Positions 28,239 through 36,484 of a stretch of 64,000 nucleotides of DNA are shown here, one piece after another. Numbering within the stretch: the first letter of the stretch is position 1; every line of letters starts with the position of its first letter. Location: assembly GCF_900313025.1 (NCBI RefSeq), contig NZ_OMPQ01000009.1, positions 450,072 through 514,071 on the forward strand, written 5' to 3'. Origin of the DNA: Pseudophaeobacter sp. EL27 (lineage in GTDB: Bacteria; Pseudomonadota; Alphaproteobacteria; Rhodobacterales; Rhodobacteraceae). The translations under genes were made by a program, and so were the position numbers. Below the pieces are notes generated by a model that did no database searches, had not been told where the DNA came from, and was given only the letters and a program-made list of their open reading frames with translations.

Positions 28239-29237
28239 TTAGCTGTTGAACTCGCTGGCCAGTTTTGTACCGGCTGCCTGGTACTCACCGGCAATACGGT
28301 CCACCAGTTCACCTGCCGAACAGATGGATTTGACATCGCCAATCCCCTGACCCGATCCCCAGATTTCTTTCCAGGCCTTAGGCTTGGACGAGCCACTGCC
28401 GAAGTTCATGGAAGTGGAATCTGCGCTCTCCAGATTGTCGGGGTCCAGGCCGGCGTTGACGACTGACTTTTTCAAGTAGTTCCCTGAAACACCCGTAAAC
28501 AAAGAAGAATACACAATGTCATCAGCGCCGCTATCGACGATCATCTGCTTGTATTCCTGCTGGGCATTGGCCTCATGGGTGGCAATAAACGGAGAGCCCG
28601 CATAGCCAAAATCGGCACCCAAAGCGCGCGCTGCCAAAAGCGCCTCGCCGCTGGCAATAGCGCCGGACAGGGCCAAGGGGCCATCAAACCAGCTGCGGAT
28701 CTCGCGGATCAGTGCAAAGGGAGACTGCTGACCGGCATGGCCACCAGCGCCGGCCGCCACGGCAATCAGACCATCAGCGCCCTTCTCAATGGCCTTTTTG
28801 GCAAAGGTATTGTTGATCACGTCATGCAGCACAACACCACCACAGGAATGCGCGGCCTCGTTCACCTCCGGGCGGGCGCCAAGCGAGGTGATCCAGATTG
28901 GCACATTCCAGCGGTTGCAGATCTCCAGGTCACGCTCCAGCCGGGTGTTGGAGCGATGGACAATTTGGTTCACTGCAAAAGGCGCGGCGGGCTGGTCTGG
29001 GTTTTCCTGATTGTGACGATCCAGTTCCTCGGTGATCTGCTTCAGCCAGGCTTCCAGCAGGATCGGATCGCCCTCGCCTTCGCGCGCATTCAAGGCAGGA
29101 AAGGCGCCGACAATCCCGGCCTTACACTGGGCAATCACCAGTTCGGGCACCGAGATGATAAACAATGGGGAGCCAATCAGCGGGATCCGCAGCCCCTGCA
29201 GCGCCTTAGGCAGGTGCTCATTCGATGAAGACATCAT
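28239..29237 (-). CDS. NAD(P)H-dependent flavin oxidoreductase (nitronate monooxygenase family)
   Basis: The 332-residue TIM-barrel FMN protein has the family landmarks LIGSPLFIISVPELVIAQCKAGIVGAFPALN, VAAGAGGHAGQ (FMN phosphate site) and ADFGYAGSPFIATHEA. Some relatives oxidise alkyl nitronates; others act as enoyl reductases or have unknown roles. Within this cluster a reductase or oxidase step on an acyl-CoA intermediate is possible. AGGAAG precedes tandem ATG codons at 29237 and 29234. Confidence 0.85.
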   Translation of the reverse strand: MMSSSNEHLPKALQGLRIPLIGSPLFIISVPELVIAQCKAGIVGAFPALNAREGEGDPILLEAWLKQITEELDRHNQENPDQPAAPFAVNQIVHRSNTRLERDLEICNRWNVPIWITSLGARPEVNEAAHSCGGVVLHDVINNTFAKKAIEKGADGLIAVAAGAGGHAGQQSPFALIREIRSWFDGPLALSGAIASGEALLAARALGADFGYAGSPFIATHEANAQQEYKQMIVDSGADDIVYSSLFTGVSGNYLKKSVVNAGLDPDNLESADSTSMNFGSGSSKPKAWKEIWGSGQGIGDVKSICSAGELVDRIAGEYQAAGTKLASEFNS

Positions 29238-29279
29238 TTCTTCCTAACTTCAGTAATTTGCAGGTCAAACATGACCTGT

Positions 29280-30095
29280 TTATTCCATTGCGCTGGCAAA
29301 GATATTTTGGCCAGACATAACATTGATACCGCCCGAGATTGGCACCACGGAGCCGGTGACATAGGCGCCGCCCTTACCGCTAAGGAACAGGACCGATCCG
29401 GCAATATCCTCGTAGCAGCCAACCCGGCCTAGAGGCACATCTTTACCGACCTTCGCACGTTTTTCTTCGTCCCCCGTGGCAAAGGCGGTCATCTTTGACA
29501 CAAAGGGACCTGGCGCCAGGGCATTTACTGTTACATGTTTATGGGCCAGCTCCTTGGCCAGGATTTTGGACATATGGATGACAGCCGCTTTGGAGGCCGC
29601 GTAGCTATAGGCCCCATCTCCCATTGGGACCTCTCCCATGACGGAACCCACGTTGATCACCCGGGCCGGATCCCCCAGCTCGCCGCTTTGGATCAGCATC
29701 GGCAGCAATCGGCGGGTCAGGTCAAAGACACCAGTAACATTGACGTTCATCACCTTTTCCCAGGCAGCATGGGGGAAGTCCTTCAGTTCCGCACCCCAGG
29801 TAATGCCTGAGTTATTCATCAGGATATCAAGCTGTTGGCTTCGGGATTTAACCTTTGCAACCAGGGCTTCGATCCCCTCCTCAGAGCCGACATCCCCGGC
29901 AAAGCCTTCGGCGGTTCCCGGTGCATCCAGGGCGTTCAGTTCTGCAGCTACGGCTTCGCAGGCATGCCCCTTGCGCGAGGCGATCAAGACCCGCGCGCCA
30001 GCCCGCACCATGGCTTCGGCGGCCATGCGTCCAATTCCGGTTGCGCCCCCCGTGATCAGCGCGGTTTTGCCATTGAGTGTAAACAGATCCTGCAT
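29280..30095 (-). CDS. SDR family oxidoreductase (RhlG-like)
   Basis: The 271-residue classical SDR has the cofactor motif TGGATGIGR at about 15-23, MNNSGI, and a catalytic YSYAASKAA segment. The Ser-Arg-Lys after the second strand (IASRKGH) suggests NADPH. RhlG and FabG relatives reduce 3-oxo or other oxo-acyl substrates. I set the start at ATG 30095 because AAGGAG lies 8 nt upstream; an in-frame TTG at 30101 would overlap that spacing. It sits between the flavin oxidoreductase and acyl-CoA dehydrogenase genes, 12 bp from the latter. Confidence 0.88.
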   Translation of the reverse strand: MQDLFTLNGKTALITGGATGIGRMAAEAMVRAGARVLIASRKGHACEAVAAELNALDAPGTAEGFAGDVGSEEGIEALVAKVKSRSQQLDILMNNSGITWGAELKDFPHAAWEKVMNVNVTGVFDLTRRLLPMLIQSGELGDPARVINVGSVMGEVPMGDGAYSYAASKAAVIHMSKILAKELAHKHVTVNALAPGPFVSKMTAFATGDEEKRAKVGKDVPLGRVGCYEDIAGSVLFLSGKGGAYVTGSVVPISGGINVMSGQNIFASAME

Positions 30096-30107
30096 CTTCA
30101 ATTCTCC

Positions 30108-31223
30108 TTAGAAGCCGCGCAATTGGGCAACCTGCCCCGCGTGGTAGCCATAGTCACCCAGCCATTCGGCTGCGACCCTTGCGCGTTTCATGTAAAACCC
30201 CATGTCAAAGGCATCGGTCATGCCAATGCCTCCGTGCATCTGCACACCTTCCTGCACCGATTTCTGGGCTGTATCCGTTGCGCGGGCCTTGGCGACAGAA
30301 ACCGCCAGTGTGGCCTGCTCCGGGTTCTCGTCGAGAATGCGGCCGGCATTCAATACCGCAGAATGGGTGAGCTCGATCTCACACCACATATGCGCGGCGC
30401 GATGTTGCAGGGCCTGAAAACTGCCAATGGTGATGCCAAACTGCTTGCGCTCTTTCAGGTAGTCGGTGGTCAGGGCAAAAGCCGCTTCCGCCAGTCCGGT
30501 GGTTTCAGCCGCTAGCGCCGCCTGCCCGGCCTCAAGCGCCGGTTTCAGCAACTCATAGCCTCTGCCAACCTCGCCTAGCAGGGCCTCGCCCGAGACCTCC
30601 ACATCGTCAAACATCAGATCTGCCGCATCGCGGCTGTCGATCATTTCCAATGCCTTCTGAGTCAGGCCCGGAGATTTGTTGGAGAGATCAAACAGGCACA
30701 GCCCTTCATCACTTTTGGCCAAAACCAGGACACGATCCGCCTGGCAGCCGTCAACAACAAATCGCTTTTGCCCCTTCAAGACATAGCCGTTTCCACGTTT
30801 TTCTGCCGTGAGTTCAACCTGTTCGGGCGAAAACTTAGCGCTTTCATCCAGCGCTAGCGCATAGGTAAGCCCACCCGCAGCTATCTGTTTGAGCTTTTCG
30901 GTTGTGGCCTCATCGCTGAGCTGTCGCAACAGGGTGGCGGCCATAACGGCGGTGCTCAAAAACGGGCTGACCGTCAGGTTGCGCCCCATCTCGCGGGCCA
31001 GAACATGGGCTGCGGCATGGCCCATATCAGAGCCATCAGCCGCTTCGGGTACCAGTACACCTGCCCATCCGGCCGATGTCATTTCTTGCCACAGCTCAGG
31101 GTCGTTGCGTTTGCCAGCATCCCGCATCTCGCGCAGGCGCGACACCGGAGCCGATTTGGAGAGGAACCCATGGGCTGCCTCTGACAGGAGGGTTTCTTCC
31201 TCTGTTTGAATGAGTTTTGCCAT
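30108..31223 (-). CDS. Acyl-CoA dehydrogenase family protein, subunit lacking the usual catalytic Glu motif
   Basis: The 371-residue protein has the acyl-CoA dehydrogenase fold (N-terminal helical SEAAHGFLSKSAPVSRLREM, C-terminal VQMHGGIGMTDAFDMGFYMKRA) but no EGT-type catalytic segment near its C terminus. It is 5 bp from a second acyl-CoA dehydrogenase gene that does carry that motif. Such adjacent pairs form alpha2-beta2 heterotetramers in actinobacterial sterol side-chain degradation (FadE28/FadE29 type). I infer a similar heteromer here. Substrate unknown. Confidence 0.85.
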   Translation of the reverse strand: MAKLIQTEEETLLSEAAHGFLSKSAPVSRLREMRDAGKRNDPELWQEMTSAGWAGVLVPEAADGSDMGHAAAHVLAREMGRNLTVSPFLSTAVMAATLLRQLSDEATTEKLKQIAAGGLTYALALDESAKFSPEQVELTAEKRGNGYVLKGQKRFVVDGCQADRVLVLAKSDEGLCLFDLSNKSPGLTQKALEMIDSRDAADLMFDDVEVSGEALLGEVGRGYELLKPALEAGQAALAAETTGLAEAAFALTTDYLKERKQFGITIGSFQALQHRAAHMWCEIELTHSAVLNAGRILDENPEQATLAVSVAKARATDTAQKSVQEGVQMHGGIGMTDAFDMGFYMKRARVAAEWLGDYGYHAGQVAQLRGF

Positions 31224-31228
31224 GGTTC

Positions 31229-32404
31229 TTATCCTGGAAGGTTCAAAATGCGACGGCTGATAATGGAGAGCATCACCTCAGAGGTGCCCCCTTCGATCGA
31301 GTTGGCTTTGGTCCGCAGCCAGGAAGAGGCCGCAGTATCCGCCCAGGTCAGGCCGGCGGAACCGTCAGCAGCCATCTCTAGCTCCAGCCGTTTCTTGTTC
31401 AGCTCTGTGCCCATGTATTTCAACATGGCAGAGGCATCCCCAACACCCTGGCCCCCTTCGGCCTGGTCCTTGTAGCGTTCCAGCGTCATCTCCAGCGCCA
31501 GGCTGTCTACCTCGGCCCGCATGGCTTCGCCGCGCAACACCGGATCGCTTTCACCTGTTTCGCTATCAGACAGTACCGCCCCCAGAGCCCGCCCTGAGCC
31601 CATGACATTCCCGCCATTGCTGATCATCTCGCGTTCATGAGTGAGCAGGTATTTCGCCACATCCCAGCCGCGGTTGATGGTGCCGACCACTTGGTGCTTT
31701 GGCACCTCGACATCCTCAAAAAAGGTCTCGCAAAAGGGCGAGGCACCAGAAATCAGCCGGATCGGCCGGGTGGTAATGCCGGGGCTGCGCATATCCATAA
31801 GCACAAAGGAAATCCCGAGGTGTTTCTTGGCCTCACGGTCGGTTCTGAGCAGGGCAAAGATCCAATCCGCACGATCCGCGTAAGAGGTCCAGATCTTTTG
31901 CCCGTTGACCAACCAGGTCTCACCCTGGTCCGCCGCATGGGTCTGCACCCCGGCCAGATCAGATCCGGCGCCGGGTTCAGAATAGCCCTGGCACCAGCGG
32001 ATCTCACCCCGGGCAATTGGCGGCAAGAAGTGCAATTTCTGCTCTTCACTGCCAAATTTCAAAAGCGCCGGGCCCAGCATCCAAATGCCAAAGCTATCCA
32101 GTGGAGAGCGCGCGCCAATGGCCTGCATCTCTTCCTTCAGGATCTTGTCTTCATCCCGGCTAAGTCCAGCGCCACCATAGGGTTTTGGCCATGTAGGCAC
32201 GGTAAATCCACGTGCCGCACAACGGTCAAGCCAGGTCTTTTGTGCGTCACAGGTAAAGGTCCAGGTGGTCCCTCCCCAACAGATTGCGTCCTCTCCGGCC
32301 GCGCCATCGCGCATTTCTGGCGGGCAATTGGTCTCTAGCCAGTCCCGTACCTCGCGACGAAATTCAGCCAGATCGCCTTCCGCGTCAACTTCACCCATGG
32401 TCAT
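31229..32404 (-). CDS. Acyl-CoA dehydrogenase family protein, subunit with catalytic Glu
   Basis: The 391-residue FAD enzyme has the substrate/FAD segment CQGYSEPGAGSDLAG, WTSYADRADW and the catalytic segment SIEGGTSEV (Glu about 371). It would oxidise an acyl-CoA to the enoyl-CoA and pass electrons to ETF. AGGAG at 32409-32413 precedes ATG 32404; a TTG at 32416 is also in frame, and ATG 32398 is another option. It is the first gene of the minus-strand unit that runs to 26545, divergent from a quinone oxidoreductase gene. Confidence 0.9.
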   Translation of the reverse strand: MTMGEVDAEGDLAEFRREVRDWLETNCPPEMRDGAAGEDAICWGGTTWTFTCDAQKTWLDRCAARGFTVPTWPKPYGGAGLSRDEDKILKEEMQAIGARSPLDSFGIWMLGPALLKFGSEEQKLHFLPPIARGEIRWCQGYSEPGAGSDLAGVQTHAADQGETWLVNGQKIWTSYADRADWIFALLRTDREAKKHLGISFVLMDMRSPGITTRPIRLISGASPFCETFFEDVEVPKHQVVGTINRGWDVAKYLLTHEREMISNGGNVMGSGRALGAVLSDSETGESDPVLRGEAMRAEVDSLALEMTLERYKDQAEGGQGVGDASAMLKYMGTELNKKRLELEMAADGSAGLTWADTAASSWLRTKANSIEGGTSEVMLSIISRRILNLPG

Positions 32405-32569
32405 ATTTCTCCTCAACCCCGCCTCCCAGAGCCTCCCGTGGCGTCAGGCGGTTTCACAATGTAGAATTACATTTCGCTATGCCATTGACAACGCGCCTGA
32501 GCGGCAGAAGACTTTACGTAATTTTAGGAAACACCAGGCTGCCTCCGTGCTGCCAGAAGGGCGAAGACG

Positions 32570-33565
32570 ATGAAATCTATGCTAAGCACCACTCCCGGTG
32601 GACCCGAAACGCTGGTCTGGAGTGATCAACCGGACCTCACCCCCGGTAAAGGCGAGTTGTTGGTTGATATCCGGGCGGCAGGTGTCAACTTCCCCGATAC
32701 GCTGATCATTCGAGATCTCTACCAGATGAAACCGCCACGCCCCTTTGCGCCAGGTGGTGAAATTTCTGGTGTTGTGGCGGCCCTGGGTGAAGGCGTCAGC
32801 GGCTATGAGATCGGCGAGCGGGTGCTAGCACTGACGGGGCACGGTGGCTTTGCCACCCAGATCTGTGTGGCGGCCAATCAGGCGGTCAAATTCCCCGAAG
32901 CAATGCCTTTTGAACAGGCGGCGGGCTTTGTCTTTACCTATGGCACCTCTTATCACGCCCTCAAAGATCGGGCGCAGTTGAAGCCCGGTGAGACCCTGTT
33001 GATTTTGGGCGCTGCCGGCGGGGTTGGCGCTGCGGCGATTGAGTTGGGAAAAGCCATGGGGGCAAAAGTGATTGCAGCGGTGTCTTCACAGGAAAAGGCC
33101 GCCTTTTGTGCTGAGATCGGCGCAGATGAAACTCTGGTCTATGATCGGGAAATGGGGCGTGACGCACAAAAGGCATTCTCCAAAAGTATCAAAGAATTAT
33201 CCGGAAAATCTGGTGTAGATGTCGTCTATGACGCGGTGGGCGGGAATTACGCAGAACCAGCCCTGCGTTCCATGGCCTGGTTGGGGCGTTACCTGGTAGT
33301 GGGCTTCCCAGCTGGTATCCCTGAAATCCCGCTGAACCTGCCGCTGCTAAAGGGCTGTGACATCCAGGGGGTTTTCTGGGGGGCCTCGGTCTTTCGTGAC
33401 CCCAAAGGGCATGCCGAGAACATGGCCGAGCTGCAGACACTTTATGGCGCAGGCAAGATCAAGCCGCAGATCTGTGAAGTCCTGCCGATGACAGAAGCAG
33501 CCAAGGCGCTGGAGATGATGCAGGACAGACGGGTCATGGGCAAAGTCATCCTGACCAATAGCTAG
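32570..33565 (+). CDS. NADPH:quinone oxidoreductase family protein (zinc-less MDR)
   Basis: The 331-residue medium-chain dehydrogenase/reductase has AGVNFPDTLIIRDLYQ at the N terminus, the Rossmann motif GAAGGVGAAAIELGKAMGAK at about 145-164, and lacks the zinc-ligand cysteines of alcohol dehydrogenases. It resembles QOR and enoyl/acryloyl reductases. It is divergent from the acyl-CoA dehydrogenase unit with about 165 bp between, so the two may share a regulator. A strong terminator follows. The substrate is unknown; an enoyl-CoA or enoyl-thioester reductase role is possible. Confidence 0.87.
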   Translation: MKSMLSTTPGGPETLVWSDQPDLTPGKGELLVDIRAAGVNFPDTLIIRDLYQMKPPRPFAPGGEISGVVAALGEGVSGYEIGERVLALTGHGGFATQICVAANQAVKFPEAMPFEQAAGFVFTYGTSYHALKDRAQLKPGETLLILGAAGGVGAAAIELGKAMGAKVIAAVSSQEKAAFCAEIGADETLVYDREMGRDAQKAFSKSIKELSGKSGVDVVYDAVGGNYAEPALRSMAWLGRYLVVGFPAGIPEIPLNLPLLKGCDIQGVFWGASVFRDPKGHAENMAELQTLYGAGKIKPQICEVLPMTEAAKALEMMQDRRVMGKVILTNS

Positions 33566-33587
33566 CGCGCGAATTAGGGCCAACAAC

Positions 33588-33622
33588 AAGACGAGCAGAC
33601 CGCCTGGATGCTCGTCTTTTTT
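33588..33622 (+). terminator. Intrinsic terminator after the quinone oxidoreductase gene
   Basis: A 10-bp stem AAGACGAGCA/TGCTCGTCTT is followed by TTTT, 23 bp after the stop codon. Confidence 0.92.
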
Positions 33623-33727
33623 CGTGCGAAAATAGCAACATACTGCATGTAAAACCGTGCTGATTCACATCGCTTTCCCTGTGCAAACCAACTGTTTCAG
33701 CTTAAACCTGAATTTAGGAGAAGTGTA

Positions 33728-34183
33728 ATGCAGAGTTTATTAGTACTGAACGGTCCAAATCTTAACCTACTTGGGACCCGACAACCCGAAGTTTACGGGC
33801 CAGAAACCCTCGAAATGCTGGAAGAAACCTGTGTTGAACATGGCAGGAAATCCGGATTTCAGGTTGAGTGTTTGCAATCAAACCACGAAGGGGCTTTGCT
33901 GGACGCCATTCATGCGGCCCGCGGTAAACATGCCGGGATTATCCTGAACGCTGGTGCCTACACCCATACCTCCATCGCACTGATGGATGCCATTCTCTCG
34001 GTTGAGATCCCGACTGTTGAGGTCCACCTGTCCAATATCCATGCCCGTGAGAGCTTTCGCCACCAGTCCTATATCGCGAGGGCTGCAATAGGCCAGATCT
34101 GCGGTTTTGGCAGGCAGGGCTATTTGATGGCGATTGATGCCCTGGTGCAGAAGTTATCTCAAGTAGACGGTGCAACCGCATGA
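33728..34183 (+). CDS. aroQ: Type II 3-dehydroquinate dehydratase
   Basis: It dehydrates 3-dehydroquinate to 3-dehydroshikimate, the third shikimate-pathway step. The 151-residue length fits the dodecameric type II enzyme. Active-site residues align with those known in M. tuberculosis AroQ with an offset of one: Arg18 and Tyr23 on the lid loop, Asn74, His100 and Arg111. TAGGAG precedes the ATG. The stop overlaps the next gene's start (ATGA), so it is translationally coupled to a LuxR-type regulator, an unusual partner for this enzyme. Confidence 0.96.
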   Translation: MQSLLVLNGPNLNLLGTRQPEVYGPETLEMLEETCVEHGRKSGFQVECLQSNHEGALLDAIHAARGKHAGIILNAGAYTHTSIALMDAILSVEIPTVEVHLSNIHARESFRHQSYIARAAIGQICGFGRQGYLMAIDALVQKLSQVDGATA

Positions 34184-34935
34184 CAATGTTGGATTACCTT
34201 CACTTTGTTTCCGGCGCCAAAAGCCTGGAGGAGCTCTGGCACACCCATGTCTTGAAAATGGAAGAATACGGGTTTGACCGGCTCATCTACGGCTATACGC
34301 GGTTCAAGACTGAAACCTCGCTGGGCGACCCGGACGATTTTGTTATCCTCACAAATCATGACCAAAAATACATCTCTGGCTTTCTGCATCAGGGCCTCTA
34401 TCGCCAGGCACCAATGGTGCTATGGGCGTTGGAGAATGAAGGCGCCGGCAGTTGGACCAAGATCCGGGAATTGCTTGAAGACGGGCAGCTTAGCCCGGGT
34501 GCCAAACAAGTAATTGAATTCAATGAGCGCATGCAGTTGAACGCTGGTTATACAATCAGCTTCTTCTCGGCCTCCAAACGCTACAAAGGTGCAATCTCGC
34601 TGGCGGCAAAGCCCGGGAGTAGCCAAAGCGAGTTGGACGAAATGTGGCAAGAGCACGGTGAGGATATCGTGCTGATGAATAATGTGGTTCATCTCAAAAT
34701 TCTGACCCTGCCCTATGACCCCCCGAATCGCAGCCTCACCAGCCGTCAGCGCGAAGCCCTGGAGTGGGTTGGCGACGGAAAAACCACCCAGGATATTGCT
34801 TTGCTCATGGGGCTGACCTCGGCCACAGTTGAAAAGCATCTGCGTCTGGCGCGGGCTTCGCTGTCGGTCGAAACCAGTGCGCAGGCAGTTCTAAAAGCAG
34901 CTCTGCAAAACCAGATGTATGTGCTTGAAAACTAG
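34180..34935 (+). CDS. LuxR family transcriptional regulator (autoinducer-binding-like domain), LuxR solo
   Basis: The 251-residue protein has an N-terminal autoinducer-binding-like domain (about 15-165) and a C-terminal LuxR HTH (LTSRQREALEWVGDGKTTQDIALLMGLTSATVEKHLRLARASL, about 186-228). By my hand alignment the AHL-contact positions are altered: the Trp57, Tyr61 and Asp70 positions of TraR appear as Tyr, Phe and Ala in the stretch KYISGFLHQGLYRQAP, while the following Pro is kept. No luxI homologue is in the window. It may therefore sense a non-AHL ligand. It overlaps aroQ by 4 nt. Confidence 0.88.
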   Translation: MTMLDYLHFVSGAKSLEELWHTHVLKMEEYGFDRLIYGYTRFKTETSLGDPDDFVILTNHDQKYISGFLHQGLYRQAPMVLWALENEGAGSWTKIRELLEDGQLSPGAKQVIEFNERMQLNAGYTISFFSASKRYKGAISLAAKPGSSQSELDEMWQEHGEDIVLMNNVVHLKILTLPYDPPNRSLTSRQREALEWVGDGKTTQDIALLMGLTSATVEKHLRLARASLSVETSAQAVLKAALQNQMYVLEN

Positions 34936-34983
34936 TAATCTTAGTCACGAGAAGAAGGCTCTCAGAGCGCTAAAATGTTGGAT

Positions 34984-35031
34984 GCGCACTCTTCGCGTAA
35001 AAGGGGAACCTTCCCTAGGGGAAGAGTGCGC
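34984..35031 (+). repeat. Perfect 11-bp inverted repeat with internal stem downstream of luxR
   Basis: GCGCACTCTTC (34984-34994) and GAAGAGTGCGC (35021-35031) are exact reverse complements. The 26-nt loop contains a smaller GGGAA/TTCCC pairing. There is no T-run, so it is not a standard terminator. Confidence 0.75.
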
Positions 35032-35470
35032 TATTCGGGTAAGGAAAACACTACTACACTCATTGCGCTATTTCAGGCAGAATATAGCTGTTCCGTGAGT
35101 GGTGGCTTTAGCCTAGGAACTTTGGGAAATGATCCTTGCAATACCAGGGCTCTCAGACCTGTTCGGTTTCTGGCGTGTATTTTTCCACGCCAGTACCGTG
35201 TTAAAGAGGGGTCCCATCCATCCCCATCAATGGGGCCTCTCGTCTCCCCTCCCTCCCTTTACCCTACGTCTTGGTGCCAGTTCGACCTGCTGTCCAAATT
35301 GTACCATTTCCCAAGGCTCCCTCCCGCTTTTAAGGCGAAGTCAAAGCGCCAGTAGATGGGTCTTGGTACATTGCGCGCTTTGGTTCATTGGCCTGCTTTG
35401 CGTTGCCTTCTGTCACTTCCGCACATTCTACCCCCCTTTGTTTGATCAAACTCCGCCAAACAAAAAAAGA

Positions 35471-35492
35471 GGCTGACGGAAAACCGCCAGCC
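35471..35492 (-). terminator. Intrinsic terminator of rpsB-tsf
   Basis: On the minus strand, GGCTGGCGG-TTTT-CCGTCAGCC (one G-U pair) is followed by TCTTTTTTT. It lies 26 bp after the tsf stop. Confidence 0.9.
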
Positions 35493-35518
35493 CCTAAATT
35501 CTGTCGCTTTGTAAAAGC

Positions 35519-36394
35519 TTAGCCTTGGGCAGCTTTTGCAACTTCAGCTGCGAAGTCTTCTTTTTCGACTTCGATGCCTTCGCCAACTTCCAGACGCACA
35601 AAACCGGTGATGGTCGCGCCTGCTTCTTTTGCAGCGGCTTCCACAGTGAGGTCAGGGTTCACAACAAAGGCCTGGTTCAGCAGAGTGGCTTCGGCGACGA
35701 ATTTCTTCATGCGACCAACGATCATCTTCTCGATGACGGCCTCAGGCTTACCGGATTCGCGTGCGATATCCATCTGAACCTGCTTTTCTTTCTCAACAAC
35801 CGAAGCATCCATGTCGGCCTCAGAGAGAGCGGCAGGGTTAACAGCTGCAATGTGCATTGCAACCTGCTTGCCGAATGCCTCATTGCCACCGGTCATTGCG
35901 ACCAATACGCCGATTTTGCCCATGCCAGCGGTTGCGGCATTGTGGACGTAAGAGATCACGGTCTCGCCTTCCAGCGCAGCCATGCGGCGCACCGACATGT
36001 TCTCACCAATGGTGGCGATCTTGGCGGTGATCACGGCCTCGACGGACTTGCCGCCCATGTCAGCAGCTTTCAGCGCGTCAACGTCCGCAACACCCAGGGC
36101 AACCTTGGCGATACCGCCAACCATTTCCTGGAATTCAGCGTTTTTGCCAACAAAGTCGGTTTCAGAGTTCACTTCAACCGCAACACCTTTGCCGCCATCA
36201 ACAACAACGGCCACCAGGCCTTCTGCTGCGGTACGACCGGATTTTTTGGCCGCTTTGGCCAGACCTTTGGTGCGCAGCCAATCAACGGCGGCTTCCATGT
36301 CGCCATTGGTTTCGGTCAGCGCTTTTTTGGCGTCCATCATGCCGGCGCCGGTGGAGTCGCGCAGTTCTTTAACGAGTGCAGCTGTGATTGCCAT
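35519..36394 (-). CDS. tsf: Translation elongation factor Ts
   Basis: EF-Ts is the nucleotide-exchange factor for EF-Tu. The 291-residue product has the N-terminal UBA-like domain ([26 protein letters not shown]) and the EF-Tu-contacting T79-D-F-V82 motif. It follows rpsB in the usual rpsB-tsf order, 90 bp downstream, with a hairpin between them. A terminator follows. Codon use is strongly biased, which also produces a full-length antisense open frame that I regard as a shadow. Confidence 0.98.
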   Translation of the reverse strand: MAITAALVKELRDSTGAGMMDAKKALTETNGDMEAAVDWLRTKGLAKAAKKSGRTAAEGLVAVVVDGGKGVAVEVNSETDFVGKNAEFQEMVGGIAKVALGVADVDALKAADMGGKSVEAVITAKIATIGENMSVRRMAALEGETVISYVHNAATAGMGKIGVLVAMTGGNEAFGKQVAMHIAAVNPAALSEADMDASVVEKEKQVQMDIARESGKPEAVIEKMIVGRMKKFVAEATLLNQAFVVNPDLTVEAAAKEAGATITGFVRLEVGEGIEVEKEDFAAEVAKAAQG

Positions 36395-36425
36395 CTTTAG
36401 GCTCTCCTCAAATCAAAACGGAATT

Positions 36426-36447
36426 GGGGCAGGTGATACCCTGCCCC
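36426..36447 (-). repeat. Hairpin in the rpsB-tsf gap
   Basis: GGGGCAGG and CCTGCCCC form an 8-bp stem with a 6-nt loop, without a clear T-run. It is probably an mRNA processing or partial attenuation element between the two genes. Confidence 0.6.
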
Positions 36448-36484
36448 GCATGTCAAATCTGTGACAAGTAGTGAGGCTGGATGC

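Larger units (their letters stand above)
34936..35518. other. Intergenic region with several hairpins and a CU-rich tract
   Basis: No supported gene; the 34975-35355 frame has no ribosome-binding site or familiar features. It holds a perfect 11-bp inverted repeat (34984-34994 with 35021-35031), a 7-bp hairpin TGGCGTG/CACGCCA (35171-35192), an imperfect hairpin about 35206-35240, then a pyrimidine tract with CTCCCCTCCCTCCC (about 35246-35259). The right end holds the tsf terminator. Confidence 0.5.

Noticed and set aside
34975-35355. 126-codon plus-strand frame after luxR
   Set aside because: Runs through several inverted repeats, has no ribosome-binding site and no protein-like pattern.
35525-36400. 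291-codon plus-strand open frame exactly opposite tsf
   Set aside because: It mirrors EF-Ts codon bias, is Cys/His/Phe-rich with no familiar protein character, and tsf is certain on the other strand.
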